From assembly GCA_019419545.1 (NCBI GenBank), contig DXZT01000006.1:1-51371 (forward strand): a DNA stretch of 51,371 bases, read 5' to 3'. Position 1 is the first letter of the stretch. Each line of letters begins with the position of its first letter. The DNA is from Collinsella sp. GTDB taxonomy: Bacteria; Actinomycetota; Coriobacteriia; Coriobacteriales; Coriobacteriaceae. The notes under the pieces were generated by a model. It was not told where the DNA came from. It worked only from the letters and a program-made list of their open reading frames with translations, and did not search any database. The translations under genes were made by a program, and so were the position numbers. Below, piece after piece: positions 7,296 to 15,707 of the stretch.

Positions 7296-8369
7296 CTAGT
7301 CCTGCAAGATCTTGAACGTCGAGCCGTCGCTCTTGGTGGCGCGATCGTCCATATCGACTAAAACGCCGCCTTCAAAGCGCTCATCGCTTTCGATGAGCTC
7401 CATGGCGCGGTCGTGGCCGAGCAAAAACAGGATGGTAGAGTAGGCGTCCCCAAGCACGGATTTCTTGGTCATAATCGAGGCGCTCTTGAGGTCGGTGGCG
7501 GCGGGGTAGCCCGTTTTGGGGTCGAGGATGTGGTAGTAGAACGTGCCGTCCTGCTCAAAGCCGCGCTCATAGAGGCCGCTCGTCACAAGGGAGCGGTTGC
7601 GCGTCTTGACGGTGGCGAGCACGTCGTCCTGCGCGCCGTTGGGGTCTTGCACGCCCACGTTCCAGGCGTCGCCGTCAAAGCTCTTGCCCATCACGTAGAC
7701 GTTGCCGCCCAGGCTGATGGAAGCATCTCTGACGCCGCTCTTCTTAAAGAGCGCCACGAGGTCGTCGGTGATGTAGCCCTTGGCGATACCACCCAAGTCG
7801 AGCTTGGCCTCGGGGTCGGAGAGGGTGACGGTGGTACCGTCGACCGTGATGGTGCGATAGTCGACATGGGGCAGTGCCGCCTGGATGTCCTCATCTGCGG
7901 GCTTGACCTCGTTGTCAAAATCCCAGAGGCTCGAGACGGCGCCGATGGTGATGTCAAAGAGTCCGTCGGACTCCTCGGCGTAGCGGATGGCTGCCTCGAT
8001 GACCTCGGCGGTCTCGTGCGCGACTTCCACGGGCTTGCCGCCTGCATTGTTGATGTTCCAGATATCCGAGCCCTCCACGGTGCGCGAGAACTTGTTCTCA
8101 AAGTAGGTGCAGCGGTCGGCGACCTCGTCCATGACCTTTTTGCTGCATTGGGCGCTGATATTCACGACAGTGTCGAAGACAAAGAGCGTCGTGCTCTGCA
8201 CCTTGGGCGAGCTGTCGGAGCTCGCGGAGCCCGCTTTGGACGCGGTTACAGAGCCCGAGTCGCCCTGCGTGCCCGAGCAGCCGGTAAGTGCACCGGCGCA
8301 AGAGACGAGGGCCCCGCCTGCGAGGGCGATAAACGTGCGGCGGTCGATGGTGTGGGGGGTCTGGATCAT
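7296..8369 (-). CDS. apbE: FAD:protein FMN transferase (ApbE lipoprotein)
   Basis: A 357-aa enzyme that attaches FMN from FAD to a Thr/Ser in target motifs of extracytosolic proteins. A twin-arginine-like start (RRTFIALAGG, 10-19) leads to a lipobox ending at C31 (ALTGC), so it should be an exported lipoprotein. Family motifs are present: LFDITIG (137-143), LDLGGIAKGYITD (190-202), SLGGNVYVMG (219-228), HILDPKTGYP (280-289) and GDAYST (307-312). Its obvious substrates are the FMN-binding proteins encoded just upstream in the same operon. It lies 89 bases after the polyferredoxin gene and 5 bases before the NusG-II gene. The assignment is firm; Tat export is an inference. Confidence 0.95.
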   Translation of the reverse strand: MIQTPHTIDRRTFIALAGGALVSCAGALTGCSGTQGDSGSVTASKAGSASSDSSPKVQSTTLFVFDTVVNISAQCSKKVMDEVADRCTYFENKFSRTVEGSDIWNINNAGGKPVEVAHETAEVIEAAIRYAEESDGLFDITIGAVSSLWDFDNEVKPADEDIQAALPHVDYRTITVDGTTVTLSDPEAKLDLGGIAKGYITDDLVALFKKSGVRDASISLGGNVYVMGKSFDGDAWNVGVQDPNGAQDDVLATVKTRNRSLVTSGLYERGFEQDGTFYYHILDPKTGYPAATDLKSASIMTKKSVLGDAYSTILFLLGHDRAMELIESDERFEGGVLVDMDDRATKSDGSTFKILQD

Positions 8370-8458
8370 GGTGAGCTTTCTGGTCGGTGGCGTTCCGGAT
8401 GAGCCTGCGCCTGCACGACTCGGTGTTGACGGGGTGCCGGGCCGCGGGTGCGCGTGCC

Positions 8459-9496
8459 CTACATGAGCAGGTAGCAGAGCGCGGCGAGGATGGCAGCCTT
8501 GACGAGCGTGAGCGCAACCTCGGTCCCGCGAATGGCGGGCCCTGCGGGCGGGCGCTTGCGGGTGTTGCCCTGCGCGAGCTCGCTGGCATCGTCGGTTGCT
8601 TGATCGCGCTTAAAGCCGTCGAGCCGGGCGAGCGTCACGTTGGCCATGGGGCAGCCATCGGCGCAGCGCCCGCAGGCGATGCACTCGCCCGATCGCAGGT
8701 CGGCGCGCTCGGGGTGGATGCGCACCGGGCAGCTGTCCTGGCAGCGGTTGCAACCGCGCACACAGCTTTCGCGGCGGCGGTTGAAAAGCGAGACCGGCAA
8801 CACTGGCAGCAGCGAGAATATGGCGCCGAAGGGGCAGAGGAACTGGCAGAAGAAACGCTCGACAAAGGCCATCCCAACCATGACCGCGCCAAGCGCGGCA
8901 AAGGCCGTGGGCGCGATGCCCTCGAGCGAGCGCGCAGTGATGCCGGCGAAGGCGACCCAGGGGCTCGCGCCCGAGACCTGGGGCCAGATACCCATCACGC
9001 AGAGGGCGCAGATGCCCACGAGGACGGCGTACTTGACGAGCTGGAGCGCGTGCTGCACGCCCGCGGGGAGCCGGTGCGCGCCCTTGCCCTCAAGGCGGAG
9101 TGTCCGGCGCAGCGGGGTTGCAAGCGCGTAGACGATATCGCCGAGCGTACCGAAGGCGCAGGCAAAGCCGCAGAAGAAACGGCCGAACACGCAGGTGAAG
9201 GCCAAGAGGGCCAAAAGCAGGGATAAAAAGCCGGTGAGCTCGATGGGTGCATGGCTCCCGAGCTGCGTGAAGATGTACTTGACGCCGTTGAAGGCGGCGT
9301 TCCAGGCGGCCGGGAAGCAGATGAGAAAGCCGAACTGTACGCACCAGCGCACACCGCGATGGAGGTACTGTCGGCGCAGGCGCTCCTGCATCTTGTTCTT
9401 GGGGTGCGCGATGACGTTTGCGCCGTTGCGCAGGCTCTCAAGGGTTCCCGCGGGGCGCTTTGCGCCGCGGGTCTTGGTGGATGCAGTCCTGGCCAT
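8459..9496 (-). CDS. NapH/NosR-like membrane polyferredoxin (4Fe-4S)
   Basis: A 345-aa membrane protein with about five hydrophobic helices. Two copies of a Phe-Phe-Cys motif occur at helix ends, GRFFCGFACAFGTL (105-118) and ERFFCQFLCPFGAIF (213-227), as in NapH, NosR and RnfG-linked quinol-oxidising proteins. Two 4Fe-4S clusters follow: CVRGCNRCQDSCP (245-257) and CIACGRCADGCP (272-283). It should pass electrons from the membrane quinone pool or a cytosolic donor to extracytosolic FMN domains. Its ATG overlaps by one base the stop of the small FMN-binding gene (TAATG), so the two are translationally coupled. The terminal partner is unknown. Confidence 0.9.
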   Translation of the reverse strand: MARTASTKTRGAKRPAGTLESLRNGANVIAHPKNKMQERLRRQYLHRGVRWCVQFGFLICFPAAWNAAFNGVKYIFTQLGSHAPIELTGFLSLLLALLAFTCVFGRFFCGFACAFGTLGDIVYALATPLRRTLRLEGKGAHRLPAGVQHALQLVKYAVLVGICALCVMGIWPQVSGASPWVAFAGITARSLEGIAPTAFAALGAVMVGMAFVERFFCQFLCPFGAIFSLLPVLPVSLFNRRRESCVRGCNRCQDSCPVRIHPERADLRSGECIACGRCADGCPMANVTLARLDGFKRDQATDDASELAQGNTRKRPPAGPAIRGTEVALTLVKAAILAALCYLLM

Positions 9497-9969
9497 TACT
9501 GCGTACCTCCGGCGTTGCTCTGCTCAAGCGCCGCGTTGACGGCGTTTAGGATGCCGGCACTCGAGAACGTGGCACCCGAGACGGTGTCGACGTTGGTTCC
9601 CTGGGCATCGCAGATGGTCTGCGTGAGGCCCTCGGCCTGCGCAAAGTAGGCGGGGGTCTCGCCGGCGTGGTCCGTGACCTCGACGCTTTCGATGTATCCG
9701 TTCTCGATGGTCACGCGGCAGGTGACAGTGCCGCCGTAGCCCTGGGCGCTGCCCTCGAAGGTGCCGTCGGTGTCGTAGGCGCCGCGCGTCTGCGAGCGCT
9801 CGGCCTGGACAGCCTCCGCCTGGGTGCGGGCGTCGGCCTCTGCCGCCTGGGCGGCCCAGCTGCTGTAGCCCGCCACGATGGCGACGACGGCCGCGGCGTT
9901 GACGGCTTTGAGATAGAAATTGCGGTTGCGCCAGAGGTGGCGCCCAAGGAGGACAAACGGGTTACGCAT
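9496..9969 (-). CDS. Single-domain FMN-binding protein, membrane-anchored
   Basis: A 157-aa protein with an N-terminal helix (about 22-42), a short Ala/Gln/Glu-rich spacer and one FMN-binding domain (about 64-150). The flavinylation motif is SGATFSS (131-137), in which T134 is the expected FMN attachment site for ApbE. The start at 9969 is chosen because the ATG overlaps the TAA of the upstream gene (ATGCGTAA) and GGAGG lies about 10 bases before it; a long upstream open frame has low-complexity composition and is antisense-like. The protein should relay electrons between the polyferredoxin and the multi-domain flavoprotein. Confidence 0.92.
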   Translation of the reverse strand: MRNPFVLLGRHLWRNRNFYLKAVNAAAVVAIVAGYSSWAAQAAEADARTQAEAVQAERSQTRGAYDTDGTFEGSAQGYGGTVTCRVTIENGYIESVEVTDHAGETPAYFAQAEGLTQTICDAQGTNVDTVSGATFSSAGILNAVNAALEQSNAGGTQ

Positions 9970-11455
9970 GGGCGCCAGCCTCCTCGGTGGCCCCGTTTGC
10001 GGCGGTCGGGTTGGCCGTAGGCTCATCGGGGGCGTTTGTCTTGTCAGAAGCGTCTGCCTTGTCGCCTTTGCTGTCGTTCGCATCCTTATAAGCCGCGGCC
10101 GAGCGCGCGAGGGCGTCGGTGTAGGCGTTGGCGATGGCGCGGCTGGAGTAGGTGGCGCGCGCCACCACGTCGATCTTGCCAGCCTCGGTGCCCGCGAGCA
10201 GCTGCTCGGGGATGCCGGTGTAGACGGTACCGCGGAAGGTGCGGCCGTCGATGGCGTTATCGAGGTAGGGCTCGTTATCCTCGTCAAAGGGATCAAGCGC
10301 GTCGGAGAGGCTCTCGTCAGGCTTGCCGCCTACACCCTCGATATCGTGGATACCGGTAACCTTGCCGTCCTTAACGGTGACGGTGAGCTTGACGTAGTAG
10401 GGGCTGAAGGCTTCGTCGTCCTCCTCGTTTTTGCAGAGGGCGTATCCTGTAAAGTCGCCGTCGGCGTAGTGGACCTCGTCTGGCGTGTCGGGCGAGGGGT
10501 CCGGGTTGGGCGCGGGGTCGGGGCCGGGCGCGGGCTCGGGGTCCTTTGTGCTGGCTGCGGCCTGCTTAAGGCAGCCCTGGATGGCGCCCAGGATGCCCTC
10601 GCTCGAATACGTGGCTCCTGTCACAGTGTCGACATTGACGCTTTGCTTTTGCATGACGAGCCCGGGGAGTGCGTTCCAGGCGCGGCTCCAATACTCGGGC
10701 GTGTCGCCCGTGTTCACGAGTTCTATGTTGGCGATCTTGCCGTTCGCGATGGTCACGCGCACGCTGACGGGCGTGTCCTCGCTGTATCCCCAGGCGGAGT
10801 CGGTGTAGACGCCGTCTGCGTAGCCGCCGGCGGGCGTGAAGGGGTCGATGGTGTGGTGGGGCTTATTGGAGGAGCCGCCGGCCGCAGGGGCGGGGGCAAC
10901 AGCCTCGGCAAGCCCGCCCGATGCCTTGACCAGTGCGTTTTTGATGGCCATGAGCAGGCCTTTTGATGAATACGTGGCACCCGAGATAGTGTCGACCGAC
11001 GTCGACTGAGCGCTAATCACCGACTGGGTGATCGCCCGGGCACGCCCAAAGTAGGCTGGGTCGTCTGCAGACGACACTATGTCGATTGCCACGATCTTGC
11101 CGCCCGCGATGGTCACGCGCACGGTGATACTGCCCCTAAAGCCGGTACCTGTGCCTTCATAGGTGCCGTCCTTGAGGTTTGCGGCGTCCATACCATAGGC
11201 CGAGGGGTCGAGCGATTCGGTTGCCGGCGTTGCCGTCTCCTTCTGGACGTTGGAGGTGTCGACGGTCTTGAGGTCGGCGCCTGCGGCCTCTTGCGCGGGC
11301 GTGGCGGCGACCGTCTTGGCCACGAGCGGGGTGTACTGGGACACCACGAGGGCCACGGTTGCGCCCACGGCGATCGAGGGCACGATGAAGCCTGCCGTGG
11401 CGAGGCCGTGGCCGAGCGCCTTGGCTTTTGAGTGCTTGGGTTGGTAGTTGTCCAT
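9962..11455 (-). CDS. Triple FMN-binding domain protein
   Basis: A 497-aa protein with an N-terminal membrane helix (about 19-38), then three FMN-binding domains at about 90-178, 205-300 and 328-452. Their attachment motifs are SGATYSS (158-164), TGATYSS (279-285) and ARATYSS (432-438). The third lacks the usual glycine, so its flavinylation is doubtful. A Pro/Asp-rich linker (305-325) separates domains two and three, and the tail is Asp/Lys/Ala-rich, perhaps cell-wall spanning. Repeated FMN domains form flavin wires in other bacteria. It is the first gene of the 7-gene run, 36 bases downstream of the terminator at 11491-11519, and is translationally coupled to the next gene. Confidence 0.92.
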   Translation of the reverse strand: MDNYQPKHSKAKALGHGLATAGFIVPSIAVGATVALVVSQYTPLVAKTVAATPAQEAAGADLKTVDTSNVQKETATPATESLDPSAYGMDAANLKDGTYEGTGTGFRGSITVRVTIAGGKIVAIDIVSSADDPAYFGRARAITQSVISAQSTSVDTISGATYSSKGLLMAIKNALVKASGGLAEAVAPAPAAGGSSNKPHHTIDPFTPAGGYADGVYTDSAWGYSEDTPVSVRVTIANGKIANIELVNTGDTPEYWSRAWNALPGLVMQKQSVNVDTVTGATYSSEGILGAIQGCLKQAAASTKDPEPAPGPDPAPNPDPSPDTPDEVHYADGDFTGYALCKNEEDDEAFSPYYVKLTVTVKDGKVTGIHDIEGVGGKPDESLSDALDPFDEDNEPYLDNAIDGRTFRGTVYTGIPEQLLAGTEAGKIDVVARATYSSRAIANAYTDALARSAAAYKDANDSKGDKADASDKTNAPDEPTANPTAANGATEEAGAHA

Positions 11456-11486
11456 TTGTGGGTGGTCTCCCGTGGTCGAGTATGAG

Positions 11487-11519
11487 AAAAGGCCCGCAGC
11501 CCTGGTTGGGGCTGCGGGC
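11487..11519 (-). terminator. Intrinsic terminator between the surface protein gene and the flavin operon
   Basis: GCCCGCAGCCC (11492-11502) and GGGCTGCGGGC (11509-11519) are perfect complements; on the minus strand the stem is followed by CTTTTCTCATA. It lies after the LPXTG gene stop and only about 36 bases before the next start, so it may lower read-through into the flavin operon while leaving some. Confidence 0.88.
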
Positions 11520-11555
11520 GCTTGCGTTGCGAGCGCGTGGCGCGCGTTTTAGGCG

Positions 11556-14500
11556 CTAGTGCTGCATGCGGCGGCGGATGGCGACGCCGGCGGCCGCGAT
11601 GGCGGCGCCGATACCGGCGAAGATGCCGACCGTGGCGATCTGGGTATCACCAGTGCCGGGGAGGCCGCTTGCGTCCTTCTTGGATGCATTGGCCTTCTTG
11701 GTATCGGCGGTCGTCGTCGTGGTCGTCGTAGAGGTGGAGCCACCGGCGGGCTTTCCCTCCGTGCCCTTCTTGGTAAGTGCGTCCTGGGTGGCCTTCAGCT
11801 TGTCAACGGCAGAAGCCACCTCGCTGGCGGAGGGGTCCTCAGAGGCGGCAACCTGCTTAGCCTCATCGAGTGCTGTCTGGAAGTCGTTCCAGGAGGCGTC
11901 GGTGTAGCCGTCGTTCTTGACGGTGCCGGCGCTCTCGATCAGGTCGGCGAGCGCGGACTTGGCCTCATCAGTCGCCTTGGCGGCGAGGTTGGCCACGGCG
12001 CTGTTGAGCGCGTTCAGGGCCTGGGCGATGGCGTCATCGGTGGCGGCATCGTTGGCCTGGACGGTCTTGGCGGCGCTGAGGGCGTCGCTCATGGCGTTCC
12101 AGGAGACGGCGGTGAAGGCGCTCTTGTCGAGCTTTTCGGCTGCATCGATGGCCTTATCGAGGTCGGTGCGGTCGGCCTTGTGGGTAAAGGTGAACTCGAG
12201 CGGGGTGTTGTAGCCGGTGGAGGTCACCTTGATGGTGTAGGTGCCGTAGTTGGCAAACACCTTGGTGCCCTGCTGCTGGCCTGCGGCCTTAGGCTTGGCG
12301 CTCTGCTGACCGCCGGCGACGGCGTCGAGGTTGATGGAGCCGTCGGCGTTGATGATTTTGACGGAACCGCGGCCGGAAGCGGCGTAGTCGGTGCCGTTGA
12401 CGTTGACCGTGGTGATGTTGCCGATAAAGTTCTCGACATCGTCGCCCTCGTTGGCGGCGGTGATCTTCGAGGTGCCCTCGTCAAACTTGGCGACGGTCTT
12501 GTCGGTCGTGACGGTGAACTCGCTCGTCACATCGGCATACTTGCCCGAGGCGTCGCGCGCCACGAGGGTGTGCTTGCCGGGCTTGAGGTCCTTGATGGAG
12601 AACGTGCCGTTGTCGACCGTGACATCGGCGTCGTCGAGCTTGTACTCGACCTTGAAGTCTGCCGGCAGCGTCGCCTTGACTTCGGCGGTCTCGGCATCGG
12701 CCTTGGCGTTCGCCTCGACGTCGATCTCGGACTTGGAGGCCTTGACGGGGACGTACTGGTTCATGGCAACGGTGTAGGTGCCCGTAGAGGTGTAGAACGT
12801 CACACTCTTGATGGTCTTGCCCATCATGGACTTGTAGTACTGCGAGCTCAGCGGGCTGCCGTGAGACTCGTTGACCAGACCGCAGCTCCAGGCAATCTCC
12901 TTGCCCTTCCAGATGTTCTCGACGGTGCGCATGCCATAGCCCTCGGTGGTGCCGTCCGCATCGGCGGCATTGACCACGGCACCGTATACGGTCGCCTGGT
13001 TGCCGTCGGCGTCGACCATCTGCTCGCGCAGGTTCTTAAAGTCGATCTCGTAGTCGCCGTACTTGCTGGAGGTCTTAAAGATGGCGGTGACGTTTTCAAG
13101 TTCGGTGGCTTTCTTGCCCTCGACAGCGCCAAAGTTCAGGTTGCCCTCGGAATCGGCGGTGAGCTCCTTGTAATTGGTCGGAACCTCGCCGGCGGGCAGC
13201 ACGTAGTAAGAGTAGTTCGCAGACTCAAACAGGGCGTCCTTGCCCGTATAGGTCGTCGTGGACTCCTTGCCCTTGATCGAGGTGGTGATCGTAACGGAGC
13301 TGTTGTCGGTCACGCGGGTGAACTTGGACCAATCGATGTCGCCTTCGCCCACCTTGACGGCAAACGTGGCGCCCGAGATATCCGTACCGTCGGAATTGAC
13401 GTGGTAGGAACCGCTCGCCAAGCTGGAGCGCGTCTTCTGCCGCGTAGCCGAGGTCACGATGTCGGTACCGGCGTTGTTGCTCTCGGCGGCATAGAAATCG
13501 GCGTAGGGGATGTTCATGAGCACGTAGTCACCGGCCTGGGGATACAGGCTCACGAGCGCGTCGAGCGCGCCCTGCAGGTGGGTGATCTGCTCGGCGGCCT
13601 CGGCTTCGCCCAGGTTTTTCTTGGCGAGCAGGTCCTTGGTCTCGGCAGTTTCGGTCTCGATGGACGAGGCGGTCCAGGAGTCCTCGGTGTACTTGGACTT
13701 ATCGAGGGACGTCGCCTTGTCGTAGAGCTCCTGCAGCTGGGCCTTGGTGGCGTCGGTCACTGGCTCCTTGGCGCCCACGATGTTGTCGTCAGTCGCCTGG
13801 AAGGTGTAGGTGAAATCGTTGTAGCCCAAGGCGTGGACGGTGAGCTTCCAGTAGCCGGTGCCGTTGGTGCCCTCGGGCAGCTGGCAGCGCTCGGATTTAG
13901 TGAGGCCTAGCTGAATGCCCATGGACTTGTGCATCCAGTTGTCGGCCGCGAACTTGGTGCCGTAGCTGGCAAGGGCGTTGGTGTAGGTCGCGTCGTCGCC
14001 GTAATAGGTCCAGGTGATGCTTTGCATATTGGCGCCCAGGTCGCCATAGTTGCCGTTGAGGTCTACGCGCAGGAACTCGCCGTAGGAGCCGCTCGCTTCC
14101 TTGACCGTGGGCTTGATATCCGTGGCGGTCTTGAGCTCCTGGCCCTCGATGCCCGAGTCGGTGCCGGTGGCGGCGGCCGAGAAGTTGAAGGTTCCGTTGT
14201 TGTTGGTCACGGTCTTAAGGCCGTTGGTGTCGGCGTCGACGGCCGCAACCAGGCCGGAGTAAGCCTGGAGGTTATTTTCGCCGTAGCCGCCGGCGAGCGT
14301 CTCGCCATTGGCGACAAAGCTGTGACTCGCCTTAAAAGCCTCCAGATCGCTGGTCTTGATTTTGACGGGAACGTACTTGAGTCCCGTGACCTCGTGACCC
14401 GTCATGGTGTACACTGTGCCGTCGGCCGCCGTCACGGTCTTAGCCTTGCTGTCAATAGAAAAGACGTTGCCATCGACATCAACAAAGGACTTGCTGTCGG

Positions 14501-15383
14501 GATAATACGAAGGGTAAATTTTTACGCCCTCGGCAGTTTTGATCACGTCGGTGCACTGATAGCTGCCGCGATGCAGGCCGTGGTTAAAGGTTGCACGGGT
14601 CACCACGTCAAAAGCGCCCTTGTCGGCCTCGTTGCGGGAATCGAGCTCGCTCGACGAAGCGGAGGACCCTGCCGCTTGCACGTTTTCACCAGCCCAATAC
14701 TCGGCCCACGTCAGGCCAGCGTAACCGTAGGTGTACTCGTCGGTCGCAGGGGTCGACGGATTCTGCTCGTCATAGGCAGCTTGCAGGGCATTATCGACGG
14801 CAGCCTTGATGGCGTTGGACGAGACGGTGGCAGTGGAGACGGCATCAACGCTTGTTCCGTTCGCCTCGACGATCTTGTCCGCCATACCAGTGACGTGCTT
14901 GCGTGCATTACCGTGTTCGGCTTTGTCGAGATAGTCCCAGCTCTCGCCAGTCAGCGCATCGTAAGTCTCATCGGAGACCTTAACGGAGGCGATCTTGTGC
15001 GAGGCGACCTGTACGGTTACCTTGACCTCGTAGCTGTCGACGTCCCACTCGTTTCCGCCTGCAGCGGGGTCCTTCGAGTCGGCCGTGGCCGTGCCCTCAT
15101 ACGTACCATCTGCGATTTTGGTCAAATCGTAGCTGGTCGAGGAGGATGCGGCGTCGTCAGAGACGGCACTCAGGCTATACTCGGAGCTGAGGGACTTCGT
15201 TTCCTCACTGGTGGCGGAGATCGGCGCGTTGTTGGTAGCTTCGGAGCCGGTCTCCGTTGTTGCTGCTGCGGCAAAAGCGCTGGTAGGCATCATCGAGACG
15301 GTCATCGCAGCGATGAGCGCACCTCGACAGGCATTGCTGCCCACAGTGTTGAGCTTGCGCAGCACAGCGTTATCGTTGTGCAT
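11556..15383 (-). CDS. LPXTG cell-wall protein with FMN-binding-like domain and FIVAR repeats
   Basis: A 1275-aa exported protein. The signal sequence ends near 38 (SAFA). An FMN-binding-like domain spans about 86-205, but its attachment motif reads STATVSS (183-189) instead of SGATxSS, so covalent flavin is uncertain. The middle holds two related beta-rich modules with SYGEFLRVD and YGDYEIDF motifs, perhaps like Tp47-type modules of other Coriobacteriia (tentative). Three FIVAR-like helical modules follow (about 560-620, 1060-1120 and 1130-1190), then a Thr-rich spacer and LPGTG at 1241-1245, a hydrophobic helix and a basic tail for sortase anchoring. AGAGG precedes the ATG. Its position upstream of the flavin operon suggests an outermost redox or ligand-binding partner. 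Confidence 0.9.
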   Translation of the reverse strand: MHNDNAVLRKLNTVGSNACRGALIAAMTVSMMPTSAFAAAATTETGSEATNNAPISATSEETKSLSSEYSLSAVSDDAASSSTSYDLTKIADGTYEGTATADSKDPAAGGNEWDVDSYEVKVTVQVASHKIASVKVSDETYDALTGESWDYLDKAEHGNARKHVTGMADKIVEANGTSVDAVSTATVSSNAIKAAVDNALQAAYDEQNPSTPATDEYTYGYAGLTWAEYWAGENVQAAGSSASSSELDSRNEADKGAFDVVTRATFNHGLHRGSYQCTDVIKTAEGVKIYPSYYPDSKSFVDVDGNVFSIDSKAKTVTAADGTVYTMTGHEVTGLKYVPVKIKTSDLEAFKASHSFVANGETLAGGYGENNLQAYSGLVAAVDADTNGLKTVTNNNGTFNFSAAATGTDSGIEGQELKTATDIKPTVKEASGSYGEFLRVDLNGNYGDLGANMQSITWTYYGDDATYTNALASYGTKFAADNWMHKSMGIQLGLTKSERCQLPEGTNGTGYWKLTVHALGYNDFTYTFQATDDNIVGAKEPVTDATKAQLQELYDKATSLDKSKYTEDSWTASSIETETAETKDLLAKKNLGEAEAAEQITHLQGALDALVSLYPQAGDYVLMNIPYADFYAAESNNAGTDIVTSATRQKTRSSLASGSYHVNSDGTDISGATFAVKVGEGDIDWSKFTRVTDNSSVTITTSIKGKESTTTYTGKDALFESANYSYYVLPAGEVPTNYKELTADSEGNLNFGAVEGKKATELENVTAIFKTSSKYGDYEIDFKNLREQMVDADGNQATVYGAVVNAADADGTTEGYGMRTVENIWKGKEIAWSCGLVNESHGSPLSSQYYKSMMGKTIKSVTFYTSTGTYTVAMNQYVPVKASKSEIDVEANAKADAETAEVKATLPADFKVEYKLDDADVTVDNGTFSIKDLKPGKHTLVARDASGKYADVTSEFTVTTDKTVAKFDEGTSKITAANEGDDVENFIGNITTVNVNGTDYAASGRGSVKIINADGSINLDAVAGGQQSAKPKAAGQQQGTKVFANYGTYTIKVTSTGYNTPLEFTFTHKADRTDLDKAIDAAEKLDKSAFTAVSWNAMSDALSAAKTVQANDAATDDAIAQALNALNSAVANLAAKATDEAKSALADLIESAGTVKNDGYTDASWNDFQTALDEAKQVAASEDPSASEVASAVDKLKATQDALTKKGTEGKPAGGSTSTTTTTTTADTKKANASKKDASGLPGTGDTQIATVGIFAGIGAAIAAAGVAIRRRMQH

Positions 15384-15707
15384 AGAACCTCTTTTCTATC
15401 GATCGGTTGTTGGGTGCTGCTCTCCTTTCCTGTTGCACCCAGATGGACAGTGGTCATGTGCGTCGCACATGATAGGTAACTGCCATAGAACTCATGTTGC
15501 TTACCGCAAAAAGTTAAAGGCAGTAAACAAAAATACCAGAAATTACCACTGGTTAACTTGTCAATTCAATTGTCGTTTGCCTGTAACGCAAGAGCATCGA
15601 CTTTTCTGTTTGGAGCGTCTGGCTTTGTTTGGCATTCGATTTGTCGGACAGGCCGGTCAGTTGGGGGTATGCTGGAGGGGATCATCAGCCCAGCGAAAGG
15701 GGAGAAC
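15384..15707. promoter_or_regulatory. Divergent promoter region with structured leader for the surface protein
   Basis: No gene fits here. Toward the minus-strand surface gene there are two hairpins: TCATGTGCG/CGCACATGA (15454-15472) and TGGGTGC/GCACCCA (15411-15441), the second with a purine-rich loop that could mask or mimic a ribosome site. A minus-strand TTGACA lies at 15561-15566, but no well-spaced -10 box was recognised. TTACCACTGGTTAA (15543-15556) is a near-palindrome and may be an operator. The aminopeptidase gene starts on the other side after GAAAGGGGAG. Confidence 0.5.

Noticed and set aside
11559..13910. 783-codon open frame on the plus strand opposite the LPXTG gene
   Set aside because: It is the antisense of a clear coding sequence with sortase signal; its product is Gly/Val/Leu-rich shadow sequence with no family motif.
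11400..15707. FMN riboswitch controlling the flavin locus
   Set aside because: I looked for the conserved RFN-type sequences in the leaders at 11456-11490 and 15384-15707 and saw none.
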